This document shows positions 43,862 through 52,891 of a DNA stretch of 64,000 nucleotides, piece after piece; within the stretch, counting starts at the first letter, position 1, and each line of letters starts with the position of its first letter. The stretch comes from Devosia sp. LC5 (GTDB lineage Bacteria > Pseudomonadota > Alphaproteobacteria > Rhizobiales > Devosiaceae). The position numbers were made by a program, and so were the translations under genes. The notes beneath the pieces were generated by a model, which did not search any database, was not told the DNA's origin, and worked only from the letters and a program-made list of their open reading frames with translations. Location: the NCBI RefSeq assembly GCF_000735585.1, contig NZ_JNNO01000003.1, positions 1 to 64,000 on the forward strand, given 5' to 3'.

Positions 43862-45400
43862 ATGAAGAGCTTTCTTTTGACCACCAGCGCCATCGTGGCG
43901 CTCAGCTTCATGCCGGCGCAAATCGCCATGGCGCAGGATGCCCAGACCGTCGTCGTGGGCACCGATGTCGATGCCGGCACGCTCGACCCGCGCCTCACCC
44001 GCGACACCACCGCTTCGCGCACGGCCGACCTGATTTATGCGGGCCTGGTCCACATCACCCCGACGCTGGAGCCGGTGCCGGACCTGGCCGAAAGCTGGGA
44101 AAATCCAGATCCGCAGACCTTCATCTTCAAGCTGCGCCCCGACCTCAAGTTCTCCGATGGCAGCCCGCTGACCGCCGATGACGTGGTGTTCACCTATACC
44201 AGTCTGATCGATCCCGATTTCAACGCCCCCGCCCGCGCGCTCTATACCCCGATCAGTGCCGTCGAGGCCGTCGATCCGCAGACAGTCAAATTCACCCTCA
44301 GCGCCCCCTATGCGCCGCTGCTGAGCTATATGGATGTCGGCATCGTGCCCAAGGCGCTGGTCGAAGGCGGCGCCGATCTGGCGCTCAATCCAGTTGGCGC
44401 CGGTCCGATGAAGCTGGTGTCGTGGAACCGCGGCAGCGAAATTGCCCTCGAGGCCAATGCCAATTACTGGCGCGGCGCGCCGGAAATCGAAAACGTCACC
44501 ATCAAGATCATCGGCGACAATTCGGCCCGCGCCCAGGCCTTCGAAGCCGGCGATCTCGACGTCATCCAGTCCCCGCTCTCTCCGCAGGATATCGAGCGCC
44601 TCAAGGCCGATGACCGTTTCGGCAATGTCATCACCGCCGGCCTTGGCGTGAACTATCTCAACTTCAACACCAAGGACCCGCTGCTGTCCGACCCCAAAAT
44701 GCGCCAGGCCTTCGCCATGCTGGTGGATCAGGACACCATCGTCAACGACATCTACCAGGGCGTCGATCAGGTCGCGCATTCGATCATCCTGCCCTCGTCC
44801 TGGGCCTATTCCGACACGATCGCACAGCCGACCTTCAACATCGAAGGCGCCGTCGCCCTGTTCAACGAACTGGGCTGGACCGACAGCAATGGCGATGGCG
44901 TGCTCGACAAGGACGGTGCCGATCTCGCCGTGACGCTCGCGACCCACAGCGAAGACCCCAATCGCGTCCAGACCGTGGAATATATGCAGGCCATCTTTGA
45001 ATCGGCCGGCGTCAAGGCGACCGCGCAGATTTCCGATTGGCCATCCTTCTCGACGAATTACGTGCAGAAGAGCATGCACCAGATCGCGCTGCTCGGCTGG
45101 CTCAATATCGTCGATCCCGATCGGCTGATGTTCGCCCAGCTCACCACCGGCGGCTCGACCAATTGGGGCGGCTATTCCAACCCCGAAGTCGATGCCCTCC
45201 TGCAGGACGGCCGCTCGACGCTCGACCAGGCCGAACGCGCCACGGATTACCAGGCCGCCGCCACTATCCTGGCGCAGGATCTGCCCTATTACATCGTCTC
45301 GGCCCAAGGCTACCAGATGTTCTATTCCAAGGACATTCCGGTGAGCGTGCAGGCTACCCCGCGCGGCAATCTGCGCGGCCTTATCGGTTTCACCGATTGA
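43862..45400 (+). CDS. Family-5 (Dpp-type) ABC substrate-binding protein
   Basis: Periplasmic receptor of 512 residues. The ATG at 43862 gives a clean signal peptide (MKSFLLTTSAIVALSFMPAQIAMAQ); AAACAGGGAAA lies upstream. SBP_bac_5 blocks are 'LAESWENPDPQTFIFKLRPDLKFSDGSPLTADDVVFTYTS' near residues 77-117 and a C-terminal AQGYQMFYSKDIPVSVQ. It heads an operon that also encodes an M24-fold protein, two permeases, a deacylase, two ATPases and an M38 amidohydrolase. The ligand is unknown, probably an N-acyl or cyclic amino compound or peptide. Confidence 0.93.
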   Translation: MKSFLLTTSAIVALSFMPAQIAMAQDAQTVVVGTDVDAGTLDPRLTRDTTASRTADLIYAGLVHITPTLEPVPDLAESWENPDPQTFIFKLRPDLKFSDGSPLTADDVVFTYTSLIDPDFNAPARALYTPISAVEAVDPQTVKFTLSAPYAPLLSYMDVGIVPKALVEGGADLALNPVGAGPMKLVSWNRGSEIALEANANYWRGAPEIENVTIKIIGDNSARAQAFEAGDLDVIQSPLSPQDIERLKADDRFGNVITAGLGVNYLNFNTKDPLLSDPKMRQAFAMLVDQDTIVNDIYQGVDQVAHSIILPSSWAYSDTIAQPTFNIEGAVALFNELGWTDSNGDGVLDKDGADLAVTLATHSEDPNRVQTVEYMQAIFESAGVKATAQISDWPSFSTNYVQKSMHQIALLGWLNIVDPDRLMFAQLTTGGSTNWGGYSNPEVDALLQDGRSTLDQAERATDYQAAATILAQDLPYYIVSAQGYQMFYSKDIPVSVQATPRGNLRGLIGFTD

Positions 45401-45413
45401 TTCCTGACCACTG

Positions 45414-45449
45414 CGGCCGGCATCCCCCGCGGTGCCGGCCGGCTTTTTT
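45414..45449 (+). terminator. Stem-loop after the binding-protein gene (probable attenuator)
   Basis: CGGCCGGCA at 45414-45422 pairs perfectly with TGCCGGCCG at 45433-45441, followed by a T run to 45449. It lies 14 nt past the receptor stop codon and 20 nt before the M24 gene on the same strand. Partial termination would favour receptor message over the enzymes and membrane parts. Confidence 0.88.
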
Positions 45450-45469
45450 CCAGGTTTATGAGACGATAG

Positions 45470-46654
45470 ATGGCGTTCCACCAGGTCCTCGGACACGACT
45501 ATTATGCCAAGGTTCACGCCGATATCCGCAAGCGCATGGCCGCTGCGGGCATCGATCTGCTGCTGCTCGATTCCAATGACGACGTGATCTATACGACCGG
45601 CTTTTCGCACTACACCACCGAGCGCCCGGTGGTCTTTGCCATCAGCCATGACGGCGCCTGGCTCCTGCTGCCCAAGCTCGAAGAGAGCCATGCGGCCCAC
45701 CAGAATATCGCGGCCGAACCCATCGTCTATTTCGAATTCCCCGGCGTGGACCGGCCCTTCGACGTACTCGGGCGCGCCTTCCCCGACATGAGCGGCGTCG
45801 TCGCCTATAGCCACGCCATTTCGCTCGCGCGCGTCAGCCAGATCGAGGCTGCTTTCCCCAATGCCAGCCGCGTCGTACCGGCCAATATCGTCCAGCAGAT
45901 GCGGCTGATCAAATATCCCGAGGAAATCGTGCTGCACCGCGAGGCTGCGCGGATTTCCGACGAGATGGTGGTGGCCGGCGTCGGCCTGATTGCCGATGCC
46001 ATGGCCTCGGGCGGCACGCTGCCCAGCGAAATCGAAATCGAATCCTTCGTCTCTCGCCACGCCATGAAGATCATGCATGAAGAACACGCCGATCTGATGC
46101 TGGTGCAGGGGCTGGCCAGTGGCCTGGTCTATTCCGGCGCCCGCTCGGCCTTCCCCCATGGCATGCCGACCGGCAATCCCGTCAAGCGCGGCGAGAGCAT
46201 CATTCTCTCGCTCGGTTGCCGCGTTGGTGGCCGCGCCGCCGAAAGCGAACGTACCCTGTTCATCGGCGAACCCAACAAAATCCAGCTCGATCATTACGCG
46301 GTCGCCTACGAGGCCCAGCGCATGGCAACCGCGGCGCTGATCGCCGGCCACACCTGCGCCTCCGCCGACAATCTGGCCCTCGCTTTCATCCGCGATAGCG
46401 GCATGAGCGATTATCTGCTGCATCGCGTCGGTCATGGCATGGGCGTCATGTTCCACGAGGCGCCATGGGTGGAGGCGGGCGACGAGACCATTCTCGAGCC
46501 CGGCATGATCACCTCGAGCGAGCCGGCAATCTTCGTGCCCGGCTTTGCCGGCTACCGCATTGCCGACACCGTGCTGATCACCGCCGAAGGCCCCGACAGC
46601 ATGACCCATTACCCCCGCAAGATCGACGACGTCGTCATCGGCTCGACCTCATGA
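45470..46654 (+). CDS. M24-fold protein lacking metal ligands (creatinase/ectoine hydrolase-like)
   Basis: 394 residues: creatinase N domain (about 10-140) and pita-bread domain (about 150-385). Against aminopeptidase P the five ligands should be Asp, Asp, His, Glu, Glu. Here they are S247 (ILSLG), E258 (AAESERT), H322 (RVGHGMG), E351 (TSSEPA) and A365 (YRIADT), so three are changed and metal binding is unlikely. Creatinase and the ectoine hydrolase EutD/DoeA are M24 members of this kind that hydrolyse amidine-like C-N bonds. The FPHG at 228-231 supports a substrate-binding His. It overlaps the next permease by 4 nt (ATGA). It might instead be a peptidase with altered metal use, but that is less likely. 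Confidence 0.88.
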   Translation: MAFHQVLGHDYYAKVHADIRKRMAAAGIDLLLLDSNDDVIYTTGFSHYTTERPVVFAISHDGAWLLLPKLEESHAAHQNIAAEPIVYFEFPGVDRPFDVLGRAFPDMSGVVAYSHAISLARVSQIEAAFPNASRVVPANIVQQMRLIKYPEEIVLHREAARISDEMVVAGVGLIADAMASGGTLPSEIEIESFVSRHAMKIMHEEHADLMLVQGLASGLVYSGARSAFPHGMPTGNPVKRGESIILSLGCRVGGRAAESERTLFIGEPNKIQLDHYAVAYEAQRMATAALIAGHTCASADNLALAFIRDSGMSDYLLHRVGHGMGVMFHEAPWVEAGDETILEPGMITSSEPAIFVPGFAGYRIADTVLITAEGPDSMTHYPRKIDDVVIGSTS

Positions 46655-47631
46655 TCGCCTATATCGTCCGCCGGCTATTGCTGCTCATCCCCATGGCCAT
46701 TGGCATGGTCGTGGTGACATTCGGCCTGTTGCTGCTCATCCCCGGCGACCCGGCCGCGGTCCTCCTCGGACAGGACGCGACGCCCGAAGCCATCCTCAAT
46801 CTGCGCAATGCGCTGGGCCTCAACGATCCCTGGTATGTCCGCCTCTGGGACTATTTCGCCGCGCTGCTCCGTGGCGACATGGGTACCTCGATCTTCCAGA
46901 ACCAGCCCGTCGCCGAAATCATCGCCGGCCGGCTCGGCGCGACCATCGAATTGGCCGTGGTGTCGCTGCTGCTCGCCACGCTGATCGGGCTGACGCTCGG
47001 GGTATTGGCCGCCATCCGCCAGGGCTCGTTCATCGATACGGCCACCATGCTCTTCGCCCAGCTCGGCGTCTCCATGCCGGTCTATTGGCTGGGCCTGCTG
47101 CTTATGCTGCTCTTTGCCGTGCAACTCGGCTGGCTCCCGGCCATCGGCCGCGGCGTGCCGCTGCATGAAGCCTTGTTCGCCGCGCTCACCGGTCGTCCGC
47201 AGGTGCTGTGGGATTCGGTCAGCCATATCGCCCTGCCGGCACTGGCGCTGGCCGCCAATTCGGCCGCCATCATCTCCCGGCTGGTGCGCGCCTCCATGCT
47301 CGAAGTGCTGCGCGAGGATTTCGTACGCACCGCCTATGCCAAGGGCTTGCGCAAGGGCAGGGTGGTCGTCCGCCACGCCCTGCGCAATGCCCTGCTGCCC
47401 GTGCTCAGCGTCATCGGCCTGCGCTTTGGCGCCCTGCTGGGCGGCGCGGTGCTGACCGAATCCATCTTTGCCTGGCCGGGCCTGGGCCAGCTCACCATCG
47501 CGGCCATTTCGCAGCGCGACCTGCCGCTCATTCAGGGCATCGTGCTGACCTTCGCCATCGTCTTCGCGCTGGTCAATCTGGTGGTCGATCTCCTCTATGC
47601 CGCGGTCGATCCGCGCATCCGCCTCGGGTGA
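46651..47631 (+). CDS. Dpp-type ABC permease (subunit B)
   Basis: Inner-membrane permease of 326 residues starting within the end of the M24 gene. The N-terminal MIAYIVRRLLLLIPMAIGMVVVTFGLLLLIPGDPA is standard for DppB. The coupling loop lies in 'REDFVRTAYAKGLRKGRVVVRHALRNALLPVLS' (about 220-252). The next permease gene starts 6 nt after the stop. It is tightly coupled with the enzyme genes on either side, which implies a shared substrate. Confidence 0.94.
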   Translation: MIAYIVRRLLLLIPMAIGMVVVTFGLLLLIPGDPAAVLLGQDATPEAILNLRNALGLNDPWYVRLWDYFAALLRGDMGTSIFQNQPVAEIIAGRLGATIELAVVSLLLATLIGLTLGVLAAIRQGSFIDTATMLFAQLGVSMPVYWLGLLLMLLFAVQLGWLPAIGRGVPLHEALFAALTGRPQVLWDSVSHIALPALALAANSAAIISRLVRASMLEVLREDFVRTAYAKGLRKGRVVVRHALRNALLPVLSVIGLRFGALLGGAVLTESIFAWPGLGQLTIAAISQRDLPLIQGIVLTFAIVFALVNLVVDLLYAAVDPRIRLG

Positions 47632-47636
47632 CCTCC

Positions 47637-48482
47637 ATGCGATTGCCAAAAGCCTTCCAGAATACCTCGCTCATGGTCGGGGCCGCGATTTCCCTCGCCA
47701 TCATCCTCTGCGCCATTTTCGCGCCCTATGTGGCCACCCATGGCGTCGAGCAGATGGACATGCGCAACCGCTTTGCCCTGCCCAATGCCGGGCACCTGTT
47801 GGGCACCGATAATTTCGGCCGTGATCTGTGGTCGCGCATGGTGTTCGGGGCCCGCATCTCGCTGACCATCGCCATCATCTCGGTGGTCTGCTCGGCTGTC
47901 GTCGGCACCGTTGTTGGCCTCGTCGCCGGCTATTTCGGCGGCTGGGTCGACCAGCTCCTGATGCGCATCACCGACATCTTCCTCGGCTTCCCCGCTATCG
48001 TTCTGGCGCTGGCCATCGTCGCGGTACTCGGCCCCGGCGTGCTCAACGTATCCTTCGCCATCATCGTCGTGGCCTGGACCGAATATGCCCGCGTCGTCCG
48101 CTCGACGACCCTGGTGCTGCGCGAACAAAACTACGTGCAGGCCGCCCGCGCGCTGGGCGCCAGCCCCATCCGCATCATCTTCAAGGAAATCCTGCCCAAC
48201 GCCCTGGGCCCGATCATCGTGCTCGCCTCGCTGGGCCTCGGCACCGCCATCATCTCCGAATCCGCGCTGAGCTTTCTCGGCTTCGGCCTGCCGCCGCCTA
48301 CGCCCACCTGGGGCTGGACGCTCTCCTACGGCACCAAATTCATGCGTGACGCGCCGTGGCTCTCCATCATTTCGGGCGCGACCATCATGGTCACCGTGCT
48401 CGGTTTCAACCTCCTGGGCGATGGGCTCAGGGACGTTCTCGATCCTCGCCAGCTGTCGCGTGGCGGGGCCAAGACCAAGTAA
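47637..48482 (+). CDS. Dpp-type ABC permease (subunit C)
   Basis: Permease of 281 residues from the ATG at 47637. It has the DppC signature HLLGTDNFGRDLWSRMVFGARISL (about 62-85), the coupling loop REQNYVQAARALGASPIRIIFKEILPN and a C-terminal LGDGLRDVLDPR. Longer upstream readings would overlap the first permease and are not needed. The deacylase gene follows after 16 bp. Confidence 0.94.
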   Translation: MRLPKAFQNTSLMVGAAISLAIILCAIFAPYVATHGVEQMDMRNRFALPNAGHLLGTDNFGRDLWSRMVFGARISLTIAIISVVCSAVVGTVVGLVAGYFGGWVDQLLMRITDIFLGFPAIVLALAIVAVLGPGVLNVSFAIIVVAWTEYARVVRSTTLVLREQNYVQAARALGASPIRIIFKEILPNALGPIIVLASLGLGTAIISESALSFLGFGLPPPTPTWGWTLSYGTKFMRDAPWLSIISGATIMVTVLGFNLLGDGLRDVLDPRQLSRGGAKTK

Positions 48483-48498
48483 CTAAAGGAATAATCGA

Positions 48499-49443
48499 AT
48501 GGTAAAGTCCATCAACCAGCTTCGTCCCAAGTTCACCACCAATGCCGATGGCAGCGATGCCGTATTGTTCGTGCACGAGCTGGTGGGCGAAGAAGATGGC
48601 CCCACCATCGGCATCTCGGCCTCGATCCATGGCAATGAGAATACCGGCTCGCAGGCAATTCTCGAACTCTACCGCATCCTCAAGGACATACCCCTCAAGG
48701 GCCGCATCCTGCTGCTGCCGGTCGCCAATCCGTCCGCCTTCGCGGTCAATGAGCGCTTTGCCACCATCGACAAGGTCGATCTCAATCGACAATTCCCCGG
48801 CAGCCCCAAGGGCACCTATAGCCAGCAGCTCGCCCATGCGCTGACCGAGCATTATTTCAACGTCATCGACATGCATATCGACCTGCATAGCGGCACCGAT
48901 CGCCCCACCGTCGACTACGTCTATATCTGGAACGACGAGCAGCTTTCCCGCGCCTTCGGCTCCAAGCTCCTCTACCGCCCGGTCGAGAACAAGCAGGGCA
49001 CCGTCTTTGGCGGCACCACCAAATCCGTCACCCTCGACAAGCGCAATATCCCGGTCTCGGTCATCGAACTGGGCGGCGGCATTCTGGACCAGACCCCCTA
49101 TATCAAGCGCACTGTCGATGGCGTGCTCAATATGCTGCGCACTAAGGGCGTCATCCCTGGCACGCCGTGGGACAATCCCAAGCAGATCGTGGTCAACGAA
49201 CTGGCCGGCATCCGCCCCAGCCAGGGCGGTTGGCTTGAGCCGCTTTGCCCCGCCAATGGCGAGGTCATCAAGGCCGGGCAGCTGCTGGGCCGCGTCGTCA
49301 GCCCCTACAATTTCGAGGTGCTCGAAGAGATCGCCACCCCGTTCGCCAATGGCGTGATGATCATGCAGCACCTCACGCGCAACCTCGTTCAGAGTGGTGA
49401 TTACGGCTTCATGGTGGGCAATCTCGAAGGCGCCACCGACTGA
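48499..49443 (+). CDS. AstE/AspA-type zinc deacylase
   Basis: Carboxypeptidase-fold deacylase of 314 residues, cytoplasmic. Zinc ligands are H44 and E47 (ASIHGNENTG) and H130 (IDLHSG); DLNRQFPG at 94-101 is the substrate-binding stretch and E190 (VIELGGG) the likely catalytic Glu. Relatives cleave N-succinyl-glutamate, N-acetyl-aspartate or, in EutE/DoeB, N-acetyl-diaminobutyrate. Its pairing with the M24-fold protein and a transporter suggests removal of an acyl group from an imported compound or from the product of the M24 enzyme. Confidence 0.9.
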   Translation: MVKSINQLRPKFTTNADGSDAVLFVHELVGEEDGPTIGISASIHGNENTGSQAILELYRILKDIPLKGRILLLPVANPSAFAVNERFATIDKVDLNRQFPGSPKGTYSQQLAHALTEHYFNVIDMHIDLHSGTDRPTVDYVYIWNDEQLSRAFGSKLLYRPVENKQGTVFGGTTKSVTLDKRNIPVSVIELGGGILDQTPYIKRTVDGVLNMLRTKGVIPGTPWDNPKQIVVNELAGIRPSQGGWLEPLCPANGEVIKAGQLLGRVVSPYNFEVLEEIATPFANGVMIMQHLTRNLVQSGDYGFMVGNLEGATD

Positions 49444-49499
49444 TCAGGAGTTAGCATCGCATTCGATTCTGTGATGCTCAAGCCAAGGAAACGACAACG

Positions 49500-50504
49500 A
49501 TGAGTGTCCTCCCACACGCTTCCCAGGCGCCTGTGCTCCAAGTCATGGATCTCGACATCGAGATCCGTGGCGCCAATGGATCATTCGCTGTCGTTTCCGA
49601 CATGAACCTTTCGGTGCGGGCAGGGGAGACCCTCTGCATCGTGGGGGAGAGCGGCTGCGGCAAGTCGATGACTGCCCTCGCTTTGCTGCGCCTCTTGCCG
49701 GAGGCGGCCAAGGTCGCCTCCGGCAAGATTCTGATCGATGGCGTGGATTTCCTCGCCATGAACCAGCGCCAGGTCGAGGACTTTCGCGGCGAGCAGATCG
49801 CCATGATCTTCCAGGAGCCGCTCACCGCGCTCAATCCGGTACTCAAGATCGGCGAACAGATCGCCGAAGCCGTGCGCCAGCATCGCAAGTGCAACCATAA
49901 ACAGGCCCGCGCCCGCGCCATCGAAGCCCTGCAACTGGTGCAGATGCCCGATCCCGAACGCCGCGCCGGGCAATATCCGCACGAACTGTCCGGCGGCATG
50001 CGCCAGCGCGCCATGATTGCATTGGCTTTGTCCTGCGACCCCAAGATCATCATTGCCGACGAGCCGACCACCGCGCTCGACGTGACCATTCAGGCCCAGA
50101 TTCTGGGCCTGATCTCGGACCTGCAAAAGCGCCTCGGCACCGCGCAAATCCTCATCACCCACGATCTGGGCGTGGTGTCGGAAGTCGCCGACCGGGTCAT
50201 CGTCATGTATGCCGGCCGCAAGGTCGAGGAAGCCAGTATCTACGATCTCTTCGACCGTCCCTTCCATCCCTACACAATCGGGCTGATGGGCGCCGTGCCG
50301 CGTGCCGGCGCGTCAAGCGAAGCCGGTGATCGGCTGGCCGATATCTCCGGCACGGTGCCGCCCCTTTGGGATCTGCCCAGGGGCTGCGCCTTTGCCCCGC
50401 GCTGCCCCAATGCCTCGGCGCGCTGCCTTTCCGAGCGCCCGCCATTCGAAGAAAAACGCCCCGGTCACTGGGCCGCCTGCTGGGAGCACGACGATGCAGC
50501 CTGA
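49500..50504 (+). CDS. Dpp-type ABC transporter ATPase (subunit D)
   Basis: ATPase of 334 residues. Walker [10 protein letters not shown] (about 50-58), signature LSGGMRQR, Walker B IADEPTTALD and the C-terminal Cys-containing segment RGCAFAPRCPNASARCLSERP are present. It is 56 bp after the deacylase gene and overlaps the second ATPase by 11 nt. Together they power the importer that spans the two permeases encoded just upstream. Confidence 0.93.
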   Translation: MSVLPHASQAPVLQVMDLDIEIRGANGSFAVVSDMNLSVRAGETLCIVGESGCGKSMTALALLRLLPEAAKVASGKILIDGVDFLAMNQRQVEDFRGEQIAMIFQEPLTALNPVLKIGEQIAEAVRQHRKCNHKQARARAIEALQLVQMPDPERRAGQYPHELSGGMRQRAMIALALSCDPKIIIADEPTTALDVTIQAQILGLISDLQKRLGTAQILITHDLGVVSEVADRVIVMYAGRKVEEASIYDLFDRPFHPYTIGLMGAVPRAGASSEAGDRLADISGTVPPLWDLPRGCAFAPRCPNASARCLSERPPFEEKRPGHWAACWEHDDAA

Positions 50505-51468
50505 TCAAACGCCCTTGCTCAGCGTCGATAATCTGCAAGTCCATTTCCCCGTAAGGGCCGGCGTCTTGCAGCGCCAGGTCGGTGCGGTCAAAGCCGTCGA
50601 TGGCGTCAGCTTCACCTTGGCGCGCGGCGAAACGCTCAGCCTTGTGGGCGAAAGCGGCTGCGGCAAATCCACCACCGGCCTTGCGCTGATGGGCCTCGTC
50701 AAACCGACCGGCGGGCAGGTCAATTTCGACGGCCAGGAAATCCGCAGCTTCAATCGCGCCGCGCTCAAATCCTATCGCCGCCGCATGCAGATCGTGTTTC
50801 AGGACCCGTTCTCGTCCCTCAATCCGCGCCAGCGCGTCCGTGACATCATCCGCGCCCCGCTCGACATCCACAATGTCGGCACCAAGGCCGAACGCACGGA
50901 ACGCGTTGCCGAATTGATGCAGCGCGTCGGCCTGCGCCCCGATCAGGCCGACAATTTCGCCCACCAATTTTCCGGCGGCCAGCGCCAGCGCATCGGCATC
51001 GCCCGGGCTCTCGCGCTCAATCCCGATATCATCGTTTGCGACGAGCCGGTCTCGGCGCTCGACGTGTCCGTGCAGGCGCAAATCCTCAACCTGCTGAGTG
51101 ATTTGCAGCGCGATCTGGGCGTGTCCTATCTGGCGGTCTCGCATGATCTGGGCGTGGTGGAATATATCTCCCACCGCGTCGCGGTCATGTATCTGGGCCG
51201 CATTGTCGAGATCGCCCCCAAGACCAAGATTTTCGCCAATCCGGCCCATCCCTATACCGAGCTATTGATGCGCTCGGCGCCCTCGCACGACCCGCGCAAG
51301 CGCCACCAATTCAGCGCCACCAATGACGATATCCCCAGCGCCACCCGCAAACCCTCCGGCTGCGCCTTCCACACCCGCTGCCCGCTGGCGACGGATGTGT
51401 GCAAGACAGTGGATCCGCAATTGAGTGCCCGCGACGAAGGCCGTTTCGTCGCCTGCCATCACAGATAG
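50494..51468 (+). CDS. Dpp-type ABC transporter ATPase (subunit F)
   Basis: ATPase of 324 residues from the ATG at 50494. Walker [10 protein letters not shown], signature FSGGQRQR and Walker [11 protein letters not shown] are present. The C-terminal extension has [16 protein letters not shown]. It is the partner of the ATPase encoded just upstream. A half palindromic repeat separates it from the amidohydrolase gene. Confidence 0.93.
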   Translation: MQPDQTPLLSVDNLQVHFPVRAGVLQRQVGAVKAVDGVSFTLARGETLSLVGESGCGKSTTGLALMGLVKPTGGQVNFDGQEIRSFNRAALKSYRRRMQIVFQDPFSSLNPRQRVRDIIRAPLDIHNVGTKAERTERVAELMQRVGLRPDQADNFAHQFSGGQRQRIGIARALALNPDIIVCDEPVSALDVSVQAQILNLLSDLQRDLGVSYLAVSHDLGVVEYISHRVAVMYLGRIVEIAPKTKIFANPAHPYTELLMRSAPSHDPRKRHQFSATNDDIPSATRKPSGCAFHTRCPLATDVCKTVDPQLSARDEGRFVACHHR

Positions 51469-51533
51469 GTCATGCTATGGGCACGCTCAGGGCAGTGCCA
51501 TCTCATATGAAACCGGCGCGTCGGTTCTATCGT

Positions 51534-51584
51534 CCCTCACCCGCCGGCTTCGCCGTCGACCTCTCCCCTGAGGGGCGAGGTGAG
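51534..51584. repeat. Half copy of palindromic repeat family B
   Basis: This stretch matches one side of the family B element in inverted orientation: CCCTCACCCGCCGGCTTCGC, a GTCGACCTCTCCCC segment, and the TGAGGGGCGAGG end. The other half is missing, so only one stem remains. It lies between the second ATPase and the amidohydrolase gene of the same operon. Confidence 0.75.
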
Positions 51585-51655
51585 ACCCCCGCCATTTGCG
51601 ATAGCCCTTTCCTCAGTAGAGGGGGCTTGCCGAGATCAATATTCCGAGGATTGTC

Positions 51656-52891
51656 ATGACCAATAGCTATCTTTTCACCGGCGGCCGCGTCCTCGACGTT
51701 GAAGCAGGCACCCTGCGTGACGGCCTCGACGTGCTGGTCACGGGCGACCGCATCGCCGCCGTCGGCACGAGTCTCACCGTCCCCTCCAATACCACCGAAA
51801 TCCCGCTGGGCGGCCGCACGATCATGCCCGGCCTGATCGATTGCCACGTCCATGTCGTGGCCGAAACGCTCGACCTCTGGGCTAATATGACCGCCCCGTC
51901 CTCGCTCGCCGCCCTGCGCGCCGCCGGCGTGATGAACGACGCCCTGCGCCGTGGCTTCACCACCCTGCGTGATCTGGGCGGTGCCGATCACGGCCTGGTG
52001 CGCGCGGTCAATGAGGGCCTGATCCCCGGTCCGCGCCTCGTCATCTGCGGCAAGGGTCTGACCACGACCGGCGGCCATGCCGATCTGCGCTCCCGCACCG
52101 ATAACCGGCCCGGCATATTCTCGGACCGGCTGGGCTCGATGGGCCTCATTGTCGATGGCGTCGACAATGTCCGCGCCGCCTGCCGCACCATGATCAAGGA
52201 GGGCGCCAATTTCATCAAGGTCATGGCCAATGGCGGCGTGTCCTCGCCCAATGACCCGATCCATTCCATCCAATATTCGCGCGAGGAAATCCTCGCCATG
52301 GTGGAAGAGGCCGACAATGCCGGGCTCTATGTTTCGGCCCATGTCTATACCGACAAAGCCATTCGCCGCTGCGTCGAGCTGGGCGTGCATTCGCTCGAAC
52401 ATTGCAACCTGATCGAACCCGAAACCGCCAGGCTCGCGGCCGAAAAAGGCTGCATCGCCGTGCCCACGCTCGTCGCCTATGACGCGCTGGCGCTCGAAGG
52501 CGAAGCGCTCGGTCTCGGCGCCGCCGAATTCGCCAAGATCGAGGTGGTCCGCAGCGGCGGCCTGCGCTCACTGCAAGTCATGCGCGACGCCGGCCTGCCC
52601 ATGGCCTTCGGCTCCGACCTTTTGGGCCAGCTCCGCAAATATCACTGCATGGAATTCGAAATCCTCGCCAAGGTACTCACCCCAGCCGAAATCATCCGCT
52701 CCGCTACCATAATCGGCGCAAAGCTCTGCCGCCTCGAAGGCGAAGCCGGTATCATCGCCCCCGGCGCCTCCGCGGATCTCCTGGTCATCAACGGCAATCC
52801 CCTCAGCGACATCGGTCTGCTGCAAGGCGATGGCGCGCATATGTCCGCCATCATGGCGCGTGGCACCTTCGCCAAGAACCACCTGCTATAG
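51656..52891 (+). CDS. M38/amidohydrolase-family enzyme (prolidase- or imidazolonepropionase-like)
   Basis: Metal-dependent amidohydrolase of 411 residues, without signal peptide. The N-terminal strand domain precedes H64/H66 (DCHVHV). Further likely ligands are the carboxylated K188 (FIKVMANGG), H229 (SAHVYTD), H249 (LEHCN) and D321 (FGSDLLG), the binuclear subtype I arrangement. Relatives include Xaa-Pro and Xaa-Arg/Lys carboxypeptidases and other cyclic-amide hydrolases. By position it ends the transporter-hydrolase-deacylase operon and may process the same compound. Confidence 0.92.
   Translation: MTNSYLFTGGRVLDVEAGTLRDGLDVLVTGDRIAAVGTSLTVPSNTTEIPLGGRTIMPGLIDCHVHVVAETLDLWANMTAPSSLAALRAAGVMNDALRRGFTTLRDLGGADHGLVRAVNEGLIPGPRLVICGKGLTTTGGHADLRSRTDNRPGIFSDRLGSMGLIVDGVDNVRAACRTMIKEGANFIKVMANGGVSSPNDPIHSIQYSREEILAMVEEADNAGLYVSAHVYTDKAIRRCVELGVHSLEHCNLIEPETARLAAEKGCIAVPTLVAYDALALEGEALGLGAAEFAKIEVVRSGGLRSLQVMRDAGLPMAFGSDLLGQLRKYHCMEFEILAKVLTPAEIIRSATIIGAKLCRLEGEAGIIAPGASADLLVINGNPLSDIGLLQGDGAHMSAIMARGTFAKNHLL

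Noticed and set aside
43604-46609. Very long open frame (about 1000 codons) on the minus strand opposite the receptor and M24 genes
   Set aside because: The plus-strand frames carry signal peptide, SBP_bac_5 and M24 motifs. The antisense frame has Gly/Asp/His-rich composition without recognisable domains, a common artefact of high-GC third positions.
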